A DNA stretch of 64,000 bases, taken from Mesorhizobium sp. J8 (GTDB taxonomy: Bacteria > Pseudomonadota > Alphaproteobacteria > Rhizobiales > Rhizobiaceae). The stretch lies in assembly GCF_016591715.1 (NCBI RefSeq), contig NZ_AP024109.1, positions 3,100,001 through 3,164,000 of the forward strand, written 5' to 3'. Position numbers and translations under genes: made by a program. The notes under the pieces are model-generated. The model worked only from the letters and a program-made list of their open reading frames with translations, was not told the DNA's origin and did no database searches. Shown one piece after another: positions 16,964 to 25,064 of the stretch; positions within the stretch are counted from its first letter, which is position 1; every line of letters begins with the position of its first letter.

Positions 16964-17908
16964 CTATTGGAGTGTCGGGACATCGAGGTGTTTCAACTTA
17001 TCCGGATTTCGCATGGCATAAATGGCGACGATCTTTCCATCTTCGATTTGCAGAGCGGTCGCCTGCACAACGTCGTTTTCTTGCGTAACGAAGCCTGGAA
17101 GGCCGTTGATGATGCCATAGTTCAAAACAAGCGAGAGCCTAATCTTGGCGAGCCCATGGTAGAAGCGAAGCACGCTTTTTGCTCCGGCAAGAGGTTTCGT
17201 GGTTGCTCGAACCTTGCCTCCACCATCTACATACACGGTCACATCTTCGGCCAGCAATTCCTGCAATTGATCCATGTTGCCAGCGCGGGACGCCCGATAA
17301 AAGGCCTCTGCGATCTCCAATCCGTGTTTAGGATCCAAGGGAAAACGCGGCCTAGCAATACGGATATTGCTCCGCGCGCGCTTCGCGAGTTGACCGCAAG
17401 CAGTTTTATTGCGTCCTATGGCCTTGGCAACTTCGTCGAATCCAATGTCGAAAGCATCATGGAGTATGAAAGCAGCTCTCTTGAGCGGCGACAAGCGTTC
17501 GAGTGCAATCATCAACGGCAGCGTGAAATCATCTTCCGCGTCCACTTCGAGGGAATTCGCCTCGGTTGCGATGATAGGCTCGGGGAGCCAAGTGCCGACG
17601 TATACCTCCCGCCGGCGTCGTGCTGACTTTAGGGTATTGAGGGAAAGCCGCGTGACGATTTGACGGAGATATGCTTCTGGTTCACGAACGGTAGATTGAT
17701 CAACGTTCAACCAGCGCACAAAGGCTTCTTGCACGACATCTTCGGCGTCCGCAACCGCGCCGAGCAGGCGATACGAGATACGACGCAGCTTCGGTCGAAG
17801 GACGTCGAATACTCTAGCGGAATCGGCGACAGATTGATCACCTAAGCAGTTTCTACCCGCTGCATGGATCGGACGCGATAGCGATGCCATTTGGTCAACC
17901 GGCTTCAT
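16964..17908 (-). CDS. ECF41-type RNA polymerase sigma factor (SigJ-like) with fused SnoaL-like domain
   Basis: The 314-aa protein has sigma region 2 (RRISYRLLGAVADAEDVVQE, ~42-61), region 4 (LSPLKRAAFILHDAFDIGFD, ~138-157) and a C-terminal NTF2/SnoaL-like extension of ~110 residues. The ECF41 signature motifs are visible: WLPEP in the linker, DGGGK around residue 225 and NPDKL near the C-terminus. In this group the fused domain, not a separate anti-sigma factor, controls activity. The ATG at 17908 follows an AGGAGG ribosome-binding site. A TCTCACA-N16-TGTC element lies upstream, nearly the same as the one in front of the divergent oxidoreductase remnant, which suggests autoregulation. Confidence 0.93.
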   Translation of the reverse strand: MKPVDQMASLSRPIHAAGRNCLGDQSVADSARVFDVLRPKLRRISYRLLGAVADAEDVVQEAFVRWLNVDQSTVREPEAYLRQIVTRLSLNTLKSARRRREVYVGTWLPEPIIATEANSLEVDAEDDFTLPLMIALERLSPLKRAAFILHDAFDIGFDEVAKAIGRNKTACGQLAKRARSNIRIARPRFPLDPKHGLEIAEAFYRASRAGNMDQLQELLAEDVTVYVDGGGKVRATTKPLAGAKSVLRFYHGLAKIRLSLVLNYGIINGLPGFVTQENDVVQATALQIEDGKIVAIYAMRNPDKLKHLDVPTLQ

Positions 17909-17938
17909 ACATGACCTCCTCGGTAATTTTGAGGTACG

Positions 17939-17965
17939 GACAAGATAGCTCCCTCAAATGTGAGA
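17939..17965 (-). promoter_or_regulatory. Candidate ECF41 promoter of the sigma gene
   Basis: On the minus strand the sequence reads TCTCACA (17965-17959), a 16-nt spacer, then TGTC (17942-17939), 30 bp before the sigma ATG. Known ECF41 targets use TGTCACA-N16-CGTC-like promoters. One mismatch in each box. Confidence 0.6.
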
Positions 17966-18229
17966 TAAGCGTCCGGAAAGAGCGAAAGGGAGCGGCACCG
18001 TTGGGGAAGACGACAAGCTGGATACTTCAAGCGGCTTTATGCTATTGAATTCCGAAAGCCGCTTGCTCTTGGAAGTTTGCCTCGGACGATTCTCGATGGT
18101 CGCCGGACGAAACCAAACGACGCTCATCGCCCGTGAAATCGGCAGCCTCCTCGCGGTGGCGACGTAAGACCAGCCGTGGCAGGCGAGGTGCTGGTCCCAG
18201 CGGAGCTGCTAACCATTTTACCACCTACG

Positions 18230-18256
18230 TGTCACAGGCCGCAGTGCTGGATTGTC
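18230..18256 (+). promoter_or_regulatory. Candidate ECF41 promoter of the oxidoreductase remnant
   Basis: TGTCACA (18230-18236), 16 nt, then TGTC (18253-18256). The -35 box is an exact match to the published ECF41 consensus and the -10 differs at one base. It points at the truncated FAD/NAD(P) oxidoreductase gene starting at 18306, the usual kind of ECF41 partner. Confidence 0.65.
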
Positions 18257-18268
18257 TCTGTCAAGCAA

Positions 18269-18286
18269 GGAGGCGAGGTCGCCTCC
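18269..18286. repeat. Perfect 8-bp inverted repeat in the 5' leader
   Basis: GGAGGCGA-GG-TCGCCTCC lies between the candidate ECF41 promoter and the ribosome-binding site (AGAAGGAGA) of the gene at 18306. It could fold in the mRNA leader. No regulator is known for it. Confidence 0.45.
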
Positions 18287-18305
18287 GGGGCAGAAGGAGA
18301 CGACT

Positions 18306-18596
18306 ATGACAAAACAGGTGTTGATCTTAGGCGGCGGCAACGCCGGCGCGTACGCCGCGCTTGGCGCCGCGCGCGCACGTGGGCAAAGCCAAGATGCTAT
18401 TGAGCAAGCGATAGTGCGCTCGACTGCGGAAGAGCGTCGCCTTACAGCTTTGCGGAGCGCACTCGTTCCCCTCAGGAACTCAGAGCGAAACGATATCATG
18501 AGCGGCGCGAAAAAGTGCGTCGCGGCATCTAGGCGCCTTCTCCTCGAAACCCAAAGCAGATTGATATGCCGGGCCGGCCGACACATCCCGTGCTGA
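18306..18596 (+). pseudogene. Truncated FAD/NAD(P)-dependent oxidoreductase (ECF41 partner type)
   Basis: The ATG at 18306 follows a strong AGAAGGAGA ribosome-binding site. The first ~22 residues, MTKQVLILGGGNAGAYAALG, are a textbook dinucleotide-binding beta-alpha-beta motif (GGGNAG) of flavin-dependent oxidoreductases. After that the sequence no longer resembles the family and the frame stops at 96 aa, against ~380 aa expected. ECF41 sigma genes are usually adjacent to a carboxymuconolactone decarboxylase, oxidoreductase or epimerase gene, which is their main target. Here the partner appears to have been cut off after its nucleotide-binding start. Confidence 0.6.
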
Positions 18597-18668
18597 TAGA
18601 CGGCTAAGGCTGGTGAATCTGTAAAATAATACAATCGCCAAGTTGCTTCCGTCTTTTCGGCGCACGTC

Positions 18669-19652
18669 TCAAGCTCCATCGGTTCTTGGAAGTGCCTTGT
18701 CGGCCGCTCTGAATGCAATCTCCACTGCGATTCCTTCCGGCCCAGCGCGCCAATCGACGCCTCCCTCGCCGCGGAACGCGCTTTCCAACAGACGGGTGCC
18801 AGCTCCTTGTCTTTTCAAGGGCGGCACGGGAGGACCGCCCTTTTCCAGCCAATGCATCTGGATGAGCTCGTCGCGGCGTTCCCAACTGACGTTTACCTGG
18901 CCAGCATTGGTTGCAAGCGCTCCGTACTTAGCGGCGTTGGTGGCAAGCTCATGGAGGACGAGTCCGAGCATCAGCGTGATATCAGGATCGGCGGTAGCAT
19001 CTGGACCCTCGTAGATCAAACGGTCGTTGCCATAGGTCGCCGCCAATGCCTCAAGAAGTCCTCGTATAGAGATACCGCCGGCCTGCCTTGCCACATCGGC
19101 ATGAGAGGCGGACAGCGCTTTCAGGCGCTCGGAAAAGACGCTCAGAAATTCTTCCTTCGAACTGCAATGGTTGGCGGACAAACGCGCAATCGATTGCACG
19201 AGTTGGAACAAGTTAGCGACCCGGTGGCGCATCTCACCCGCGACGAGCGAGGCTCGTTCTTCCGCGTCCTGGAGCGCAAGCAACAATGCGTGGGTCAGGT
19301 GGATTGCTCCTATCATGAGCCCACCGAACGCCAGGAAAGCTCCGACCGCCACCAATGTACCCACGCCCCAGAGCGGCGAGGCGACGGGGGCGAGCCAGAG
19401 CGAGCCTCCGGCAAGCACGCCTAAGACGAGGGTGATGAGGCCGGCAAGCGAGCCGCCGAGGAGGGCTGCAATCAGAATTGCAGGATAGAAGGTGAGGAAG
19501 GCGAGTCCGCTTACCCACGGTGACAGACACGAGCGGACCAGGAACGCGACAGCGAAGGCCATCAGGCCTGTGACCAGCGAGCGGGTGATGGAAACCTGGC
19601 CGCGCGGGAGATACGCGAAGGCAAATTCCCGAAGCGCTGCATTGAGCGTCAT
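18669..19652 (-). CDS. HWE-family sensor histidine kinase with DUF4118-like membrane domain
   Basis: From ATG 19652 the protein has 327 aa. Four hydrophobic segments (LVTGLMAFAVAFLV, GLAFLTFYPAILIAALLGG, LITLVLGVLAGGSLWL, GVGTLVAVGAFLAFGGLMIG) form a DUF4118-type sensor domain. The kinase core has the H-box EMRHRVANLFQLVQSIAR, the N-box LHELATNAAKYGAL and the HWE signature W-x-E (MHWLEKGGPP). It is membrane-bound with a cytoplasmic catalytic region. The upstream open frame to 19868 overlaps the divergent control region and lacks family resemblance. Input signal unknown. It is divergent from a soluble HWE kinase. Confidence 0.88.
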   Translation of the reverse strand: MTLNAALREFAFAYLPRGQVSITRSLVTGLMAFAVAFLVRSCLSPWVSGLAFLTFYPAILIAALLGGSLAGLITLVLGVLAGGSLWLAPVASPLWGVGTLVAVGAFLAFGGLMIGAIHLTHALLLALQDAEERASLVAGEMRHRVANLFQLVQSIARLSANHCSSKEEFLSVFSERLKALSASHADVARQAGGISIRGLLEALAATYGNDRLIYEGPDATADPDITLMLGLVLHELATNAAKYGALATNAGQVNVSWERRDELIQMHWLEKGGPPVPPLKRQGAGTRLLESAFRGEGGVDWRAGPEGIAVEIAFRAADKALPRTDGA

Positions 19653-19796
19653 GGGTTCCTCGCGTCGCGGCCCCACCCCCAGCACAGGATCAATGTTGCC
19701 GAGCGGCGGGCGGCGGTCAAGGCCGAGGATCGACGAGGATCGAAAAGACCGTGACCTTTCGTGCGTGGGCGACCTTGCCAAGCTCGCGAGCCGGCT

Positions 19797-19812
19797 TAGC
19801 TTAGTTAAGCTA
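19797..19812. promoter_or_regulatory. Inverted repeat between divergent kinases
   Basis: TAGCTTA-GT-TAAGCTA, a perfect 7-bp inverted repeat, lies between the two HWE kinase genes, ~29 bp before the chosen ATG of the rightward one. It has the form of an operator. The binding protein is unknown. Confidence 0.45.
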
Positions 19813-19840
19813 TGTCTTATTTTATTGCTTGGCGGTGGGG

Positions 19841-22111
19841 ATGCGAGCAGCGGAGACGGATCGAACAACTGGCCGGCAGAAGGCGACAGAGAGCGTCACG
19901 GGGATACTCCTTCGGCTTACCGATCGATTGTATCGCGCGGTCTCAAAGGACGAGGTCTTCGAGGCGGCGCTCGAGGCCATCTGTGACGCGCTAGGTTGCA
20001 AATCTGCGTCCATACTTCAGTTTGACGATGAGCAGGTCATGCGTTTCGTTGCATGGCGCGGCTTGTCTGACGATTATCGGCAGGCCGTCGATGGACATAC
20101 CCCGTGGAGAGCTGGACAGCGCGGCGTCTCCCCGATCTACGTTGCGGACATCCTTCAGACGGAGGAGCCCGCCTGGCTCAAGGAAGTCATTACAAGAGAA
20201 GGAATTCGGGGTCTGGCCTTCGTGCCAATTGAAGCGCACGGGCAGGTCATCGGCAAGTTCATGAGCTATTTCGACGCGCCGCATGCCTGGAGTGAGAGGG
20301 AGAACGAGATTGCCGTCGCTATCGCGCGTCAGGTGGGCTTTGCTGTCGAACGTTGGCGTGCTGAAGAAGCCCGCCTCTTGGCCGAACGCGAGTTACGGCT
20401 TTCGGAAGAGCGCTTGCGACTGATGTCCGAGGATGCGCCCGTCATGATCTGGACCTCGGATGCCACGGGGCATTGCAGTCATCTCAATCGTCTTTTGCGG
20501 GCGTTCTGGGGCGTCAAGGAAGCCGAAATCGGAATGTTCCAATGGGAAGACACGATCCATCCTGAAGATGCTCCCTTTGTCGCCGCGACGATGACGAAGG
20601 CTTTGGCCAGCAGATCGCCTGTCGGGCTCAAGGCGCGATACCGAAAGGCTGGAGGCGGCTATCGTATCCTCCAGACGGAGGCCCGCCCGAACTATGCGCC
20701 GGATGGCACTTTCATGGGCATGATCGGCGTCAATGTCGACGTGACCGAGAAGGAAGACGCCGAAAGAGCCCTGCGCGAAAGCGAAAGTCGTTTTAGGGAC
20801 ATGGCTGACGCCATGCCGCAGTTGGTTTGGACGGCTGACGGCCAGGGCCGGGTGGACTACTGCAACACGAGAACCTCGGAGTATGCGGGTGGGAGGACGG
20901 GAACCCGAGGCGACTTTGATTGGACCAAACTCATCTTCCCAGAGGACCTGGAAGAAACCAGGCAAGCCTGGGAGCAGGCCCTGAAAACCGGACAGCCGTA
21001 TCAGACTGCTCACCGGCTTCTTATGCGCGACGGTACCGCGCGCTGGCACCTTAGCCGCGCAACGCCCGTTGGCAACGGCGAGACGCAAAGATGGTTCGGA
21101 ACGGCCACGGACGTCCATGACCTCAGGAAAGCCGAAGAGCGATTGAAGCAGAGTGTGCAACGCCAACTGATCGCGGTCGAGGCTGCGGGCCTCGGTGTGT
21201 TTGAGTGGGACGTCGCGTCCGACAGGACGATCTGGGAGAACCGGCGGATGTACGACATCTTCGGGGTCGCTCCGGATGAGCCCATCCCTGGCAAAGCCGA
21301 GTTCACTGAATTCTATCTGCATCCTGACGACGCCTTCCTTTTGGAGGAGGCACTGCGGAAGGTCGACCGGCAGGATCGGTCATATCGGCTGGTGTCCCGG
21401 ATTCTGCGCAAGTCAGATCGCGAGCTTCGCTGGCTGGAGGTCAGTGGTCGGTTCGAGTTCGACGCCTCGGGCCAGCCAGTCCGATTGCTCGGCGTCGCCG
21501 CCGACATCACCGAGCGCAAGCAGCTTGAGGAGCATCAACAGCTTCTCATCAACGAGCTGAACCACCGGGTCAAAAACACGTTGAGCGTCGTCCAATCGCT
21601 AGCCAAGCAGACCTTCAAGGGAGGCGATCCTGCTGCTCTGGCTGCGCTTGACGGTCGCCTGAAGGCGCTCGGGCAGGTCCACAATCTGCTTGCCGAGCGG
21701 AGTTGGGAGAGAGCTTCACTGGCGGAAGTTGCCGAACGCTGCATCTCGTTTCAGGGAGCGGACGATCTCCGCGTTCGTATGGAAGGCCCGGAAATCCAGC
21801 TGAGCGCACGGCAGGCTCTGACAATGGCGATGGTGCTGCACGAACTCAACACCAACGCGTGCAAATACGGAGCCCTGTCGCAAATGACTGGTGCTGTACA
21901 TCTGAGCTGGCAGAACTCTCGCGATCAGCTGATCGTCACCTGGACTGAGCGGGGGGGGCCACCCTGCCGACCTCCGACGAAGCGAGGGTTCGGTTCCGTG
22001 CTGATCGAGCAGGCGGCCAGGGCAGATCTGCAGGCGACTGTCGAACGGGACTTCCGGCCCGAGGGGCTTGTTTGCAGGATTTCCATTCCAGAGCAGCGAG
22101 TGATCTCATGA
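19841..22111 (+). CDS. Soluble HWE-family hybrid sensor kinase: GAF-PAS-PAS-PAS-HisKA_2-HATPase
   Basis: From ATG 19841 (GTG 19835 or TTG 19829 are alternatives; GGTGGGG is close to the ATG) the 756-aa protein has no membrane segment. Residues ~20-175 form a GAF domain (YRAVSKDEVFEAALEAICDA…IGKFMSYFDAPHAWS). Three PAS/PAC units follow (LMSEDAPVMIWTSDATG; MADAMPQLVWTADGQGR; LIAVEAAGLGVFEWDVASD), each ending in a G(V/T)xxDVT/ITE-type PAC end. The kinase core has H-box LINELNHRVKNTLSVVQSLA, N-box LHELNTNACKYGAL and the W-T-E signature (VTWTERGGPP). The stop overlaps the next ATG, so kinase and receiver are co-translated. PAS domains may bind haem or flavin; this cannot be seen. Confidence 0.92.
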   Translation: MRAAETDRTTGRQKATESVTGILLRLTDRLYRAVSKDEVFEAALEAICDALGCKSASILQFDDEQVMRFVAWRGLSDDYRQAVDGHTPWRAGQRGVSPIYVADILQTEEPAWLKEVITREGIRGLAFVPIEAHGQVIGKFMSYFDAPHAWSERENEIAVAIARQVGFAVERWRAEEARLLAERELRLSEERLRLMSEDAPVMIWTSDATGHCSHLNRLLRAFWGVKEAEIGMFQWEDTIHPEDAPFVAATMTKALASRSPVGLKARYRKAGGGYRILQTEARPNYAPDGTFMGMIGVNVDVTEKEDAERALRESESRFRDMADAMPQLVWTADGQGRVDYCNTRTSEYAGGRTGTRGDFDWTKLIFPEDLEETRQAWEQALKTGQPYQTAHRLLMRDGTARWHLSRATPVGNGETQRWFGTATDVHDLRKAEERLKQSVQRQLIAVEAAGLGVFEWDVASDRTIWENRRMYDIFGVAPDEPIPGKAEFTEFYLHPDDAFLLEEALRKVDRQDRSYRLVSRILRKSDRELRWLEVSGRFEFDASGQPVRLLGVAADITERKQLEEHQQLLINELNHRVKNTLSVVQSLAKQTFKGGDPAALAALDGRLKALGQVHNLLAERSWERASLAEVAERCISFQGADDLRVRMEGPEIQLSARQALTMAMVLHELNTNACKYGALSQMTGAVHLSWQNSRDQLIVTWTERGGPPCRPPTKRGFGSVLIEQAARADLQATVERDFRPEGLVCRISIPEQRVIS

Positions 22112-22461
22112 GCGCGATTTCTCTTCAGAATCGAGCGGTCCTCATTGTCGAGGACGAATTTCTCATCGCGCTCGAAGCCAGCGAGACAATCGAGGCCTGT
22201 GGGGCTACAGTTATAGGACCAGCATACCGCCTCGAGGACGCCCTGAAGCTGGTAGAGGGCAGCCGCGTCGATCTGGCACTGCTGGACGTCAATCTGAACG
22301 GGGAGCTTAGTGATCCCGTTGTCTCTGCTTTCCAGGCAAAGGGAGTTCCTGTGGCACTGACGACCGGTTACGGGAAGACATTGCCGTTCTCGTTTTCCGG
22401 GCCAGTGCTGACCAAGCCTTACACTCCGGATGAACTGCTGGCAGTCATGGGGTCGTTGTGA
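22108..22461 (+). CDS. Response regulator receiver paired with the HWE kinase
   Basis: The ATG at 22108 overlaps the kinase TGA (ATGA). The 117-aa single REC domain has the acidic cluster E15/D16 (IVEDEFLI), phospho-acceptor D60 (LLDVNLNG), T85/T86 (TTGYG) and K103 (LTKPY). No output domain. This is the normal cognate arrangement for HWE kinases of rhizobia. An upstream open frame to 22072 is inside the kinase gene and is rejected. Confidence 0.92.
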   Translation: MSAISLQNRAVLIVEDEFLIALEASETIEACGATVIGPAYRLEDALKLVEGSRVDLALLDVNLNGELSDPVVSAFQAKGVPVALTTGYGKTLPFSFSGPVLTKPYTPDELLAVMGSL

Positions 22462-23003
22462 GCGAGCGCGTTCACCTGGGGCGGAAAGCGGCTGAAAAGC
22501 CAGCTGTTCGCGGCCTTGGAAGAAACGCCGTTGGCCAGCCAGGCATCGCGACAGTCACGGCCATATTTGGTTCACTTCGGCAAGATCATCGACGGTTATG
22601 GCACTCGGCGCAACGATCTGCGGCTTGGCGATCCGAACCAGACTGGCACAATTCGTGGATGGCGATCTCTACCTACTTGCGGGATTCTGCAGCTATGGAC
22701 ATAACAGCCTCGAGCTATTGAAATCAAAGCCGGCAGTCCGTTTTCCGGCCCCGCCGACGTCGGACAGTTCTACAATCGACTATTGACTGGGGTTTCTGGA
22801 AGCTTTTCGAACTTTCTGGGTAGCGCCGCGGCCTGAGTTGCAGTTCCTTATGGACAAGGTGGGTTAGTAGATTTCGACCTTCGGGCAAGAGGCGTCGACG
22901 TCTGGCACGGATGCCTTGCTGATATCGCGCGTCAGCACGAGCGCTTAGGTATTCCCAACGACAGCTTTGCGCCCATGCAGGCAGCGGCATACGTTAACAA
23001 CGC
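22462..23003. other. Decayed coding region
   Basis: No intact gene. Several short frames look like pieces of a former plus-strand protein. Examples are QFVDGDLYLLAGFCSYGHNS near 22640-22700 and, after two stops, VDFDLRARGVDVWHG… from ~22865, running to TAA 23005-23007 with a protein-like C-terminus (…SFAPMQAAAYVNNA). I do not recognise the family. The pieces are in different frames, so the gene is broken. Confidence 0.45.
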
Positions 23004-23459
23004 TTAAGGCGCGTCGTCTGAATCCGTTTCGACGTGACGCTCGGCTCTGCCGCCCCATTCCTCGGGTGCGACATCGGCGATCGTTTGGGAGAACGTCCAG
23101 GCGTGGCCGGCGAGATCGCGGCAGGAATATTGCCGTTCGCCATAGGGATAGCTCGTCGTCGAGGTCAGGGCCATGGCGCCACGGCGCATCGCGCGGCGGT
23201 GGTGCGCATCGACATCCTCGACACGCACCATTACCGAGAACTCCTCATCGCCGGGGGACGGCGCGAATCCGCGCCTCTTCAGGGTCGTGACCACGACGGC
23301 CCCTTCGCCGAAGCCGAGATGGACGCGATGATTGCCGATCGTCAGCCGCAATTCGAATCCGAAGGCTTCGCAGAGCCAACGACTCGCCGCTTCAACGTCT
23401 GGGTAGGCAAGCGCCGGTATGACGGTATTTGCAGGCATGGAGCGGTTCTGCATGGGCAA
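23004..23459 (-). CDS. VOC-superfamily (glyoxalase/bleomycin-resistance-like) protein
   Basis: The 151-aa protein has the paired beta-alpha-beta-beta-beta fold signature: VIPALAYPDVEAASRWLCEA, FGFELRLTIGNHRVHLGFGE, then FSVMVRVEDVDAHHRRA and a C-terminal Y-G-E-R-QY-S-CRDLAGHAWTFSQ. This C-terminal part is typical of the PhnB/glyoxalase-like group, in which the RDxxGHxWxF segment carries a metal ligand. A cytoplasmic enzyme or binding protein; substrate unknown. ATG choice: 23459 or the next in-frame ATGs a few codons later. Confidence 0.85.
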   Translation of the reverse strand: MPMQNRSMPANTVIPALAYPDVEAASRWLCEAFGFELRLTIGNHRVHLGFGEGAVVVTTLKRRGFAPSPGDEEFSVMVRVEDVDAHHRRAMRRGAMALTSTTSYPYGERQYSCRDLAGHAWTFSQTIADVAPEEWGGRAERHVETDSDDAP

Positions 23460-23495
23460 GCCTCTTTCCGGCGTCGATGACGGCAGCGCCGAGTT

Positions 23496-23918
23496 TCAAT
23501 AATAGGGCGACCGGCATTGCTGCCGGGGGCCGTCATGCGGCTGATAGCTGTTATCCCAGGCGCGGTAGGAGCGGTAGCGGTCAAAGCACCAGCGCACATG
23601 GGCGGCCGCCAGGCGCGCCGCGGGGGGCGGGGGTGGCGCGACCGTGGCGGCCGCCACGCCGGCCGCGAAGGCGGCGGCCGGGAACCAGTAGCCATTGTAG
23701 TAACGGTAGCCGGGCCGCATTCGCCAATAGCCCCGGTAGCCGTTGTAGTAATAGACGCCGCCGACGACGTAGAAGCCGCGCCGGTACCAAACCGGCGTCG
23801 CCTGGCTGGTCACCGACGCCTGGCCCGAGGCGGGCACGATCGGAACGGCCTCGGCCGGCGAAGTCAAAATCGATGCGCCGAGCATCAGGCCGCAAAAAGC
23901 TGTCGCTATCCATTTCAT
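23496..23918 (-). CDS. BA14K-like secreted protein
   Basis: The 140-aa protein has a signal peptide (MKWIATAFCGLMLGASIL…AEA), a Tyr/Gly-rich middle (RRGFYVVGGVYYYNGYRGYW), a short hydrophobic Ala/Pro stretch and the C-terminal BA14K signature HVRWCFDRYRSYRAWDNSY followed by a paired Cys (QCRSPYY). The BA14K family was first described as an immunoreactive lectin-like protein of Brucella and is widespread in Rhizobiales. It is probably cell-envelope located. It is transcribed in the same direction as the downstream VOC gene and the upstream EF-hand gene. Confidence 0.82.
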   Translation of the reverse strand: MKWIATAFCGLMLGASILTSPAEAVPIVPASGQASVTSQATPVWYRRGFYVVGGVYYYNGYRGYWRMRPGYRYYNGYWFPAAAFAAGVAAATVAPPPPPAARLAAAHVRWCFDRYRSYRAWDNSYQPHDGPRQQCRSPYY

Positions 23919-23949
23919 CGTCTCTCTCCTTTGTCTTGTGTCCTGGGGA

Positions 23950-24372
23950 TCACTGGCGCTTCAGCGCCCGCAGTTCGGAAATCGAAAGCGCGCCGTCGCC
24001 ATCGGTGTCCGCTTGCAGAAGCCGGTCGGGAATGGCGGCCGTGAATTCGTCGCGCGAGATCTTGCCGTCGCCGTTGCGGTCCATGCGGCTCGCCTCGGCC
24101 TGAAGCCCCGCGAAGCGCGCGGCCTGGATGTCGCGCTTTGCCTTGACCTGCGCCACGGCCGCGCGCACCTCGTCGGGGTCCAGCACGCCGTTGTGATTGG
24201 CGTCCAGCCGGTCGAACATCCGCGCCCGCGCCGCCTGGATTTCGCTGAACTCGAGCTTTCTGTCGCCGTTGGTGTCGATGCGCCGGAACGCCTCCCGGGC
24301 GCCCTGGTCGGCGGCGAAGGCGCTGCAGCCGCACAGAAACAGTCCGGCGAGGGCCGTCACGATCTTTTTCAT
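23950..24372 (-). CDS. Secreted EF-hand calcium-binding protein
   Basis: The 140-aa protein starts with a signal peptide/lipobox-like segment (MKKIVTALAGLFLCGCSAFA). It contains four EF-hand-like loops: DTNGDRKLEFSE, DANHNGVLDPDE, DRNGDGKISRDE and DTDGDGALSISE. The last two fit the canonical DxDxDG pattern best. A periplasmic or lipid-anchored Ca2+-binding protein is expected. It is divergent from a second EF-hand gene, and the shared 230-bp control region carries repeated GCGTAGGAG motifs facing both genes. Confidence 0.88.
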   Translation of the reverse strand: MKKIVTALAGLFLCGCSAFAADQGAREAFRRIDTNGDRKLEFSEIQAARARMFDRLDANHNGVLDPDEVRAAVAQVKAKRDIQAARFAGLQAEASRMDRNGDGKISRDEFTAAIPDRLLQADTDGDGALSISELRALKRQ

Positions 24373-24419
24373 CTGGGTCTCCGCTGTGATCGACGGCCCG
24401 CCGCGGACCGTCCTTGCAG

Positions 24420-24537
24420 CGCCTCCTACGCGGGAGTTCGACGCCTCCTACGCACCTCCCGCAAATTTTTCGAAGTTCGATGCACAGGGTGCCGCGCTAT
24501 GGCAGCCGCTAAAAAAATCCGGACGCCGGCGTAGGAG
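24420..24537. promoter_or_regulatory. Repeated GCGTAGGAG elements in the divergent EF-hand control region
   Basis: CGCCTCCTACGC occurs twice as a direct repeat (24420-24431 and 24442-24453, 22 bp apart) and GCGTAGGAG once in inverse orientation (24529-24537). Read toward each gene, every copy is GCGTAGGAG in the sense direction. This geometry suits a sigma-factor recognition element or an activator site serving both divergent EF-hand genes, possibly the ECF sigma encoded at 25540. Confidence 0.5.
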
Positions 24538-24601
24538 CACGAACCGGGCTGCGTATTGGCCGACAGTCGCCCCCGCGACGTGACAGTCGAAAGGATCAAC
24601 C

Positions 24602-25036
24602 ATGAAACACTCAGCAATCCTTGCGGGCCTGCTTCTCGGGCTCGCTCCGGTCTGCGCCGCCGCGGCGCAGGACATGCCCGGCCAGCGCATCCTGCAGCGC
24701 CTCGACACCATTGGCGACGGCGCGATCTCGAAGGACGAGATCCTCGCCGCCCGCGAACGTCTCTTCAAAAGGCTCGACCGCAATGGCGACGGCGTCATTG
24801 ACGAGAACGAGATCGAGACCGCCCGCCGGGCCATCGATGACCGCGCCCTGGCAGCCGAGGCCCACCTCGGCAATCGCTGGCGGCGCATGGACAAAAACGG
24901 CGACGGCAAGGTCACCGAGAACGAGTTCCAGGCCAGCACGCCGCTCTTCGATCTCGCCGACCGCAATGGCGACGGCAGGCTCTCCGCCGACGAGATCGCG
25001 GCGATCCGCAAGATCGTGGCTGCTCACGCCAACTGA
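24602..25036 (+). CDS. Secreted EF-hand calcium-binding protein
   Basis: The 144-aa protein has a signal peptide (MKHSAILAGLLLGLAPVCAAAA) and four EF-hand loops: a degenerate DTIGDGAISKDE, then DRNGDGVIDENE, DKNGDGKVTENE and DRNGDGRLSADE, the last three canonical. A periplasmic calcium-binding protein is expected. It is the first gene of the rightward unit that continues with a secreted GPNG-repeat protein, an ECF sigma factor, an anti-sigma-like protein and a Spy-like protein. This suggests an envelope or calcium/metal stress module. Confidence 0.9.
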   Translation: MKHSAILAGLLLGLAPVCAAAAQDMPGQRILQRLDTIGDGAISKDEILAARERLFKRLDRNGDGVIDENEIETARRAIDDRALAAEAHLGNRWRRMDKNGDGKVTENEFQASTPLFDLADRNGDGRLSADEIAAIRKIVAAHAN

Positions 25037-25064
25037 CCAACCTGCCCTCCAGAAAGGAAATGAC

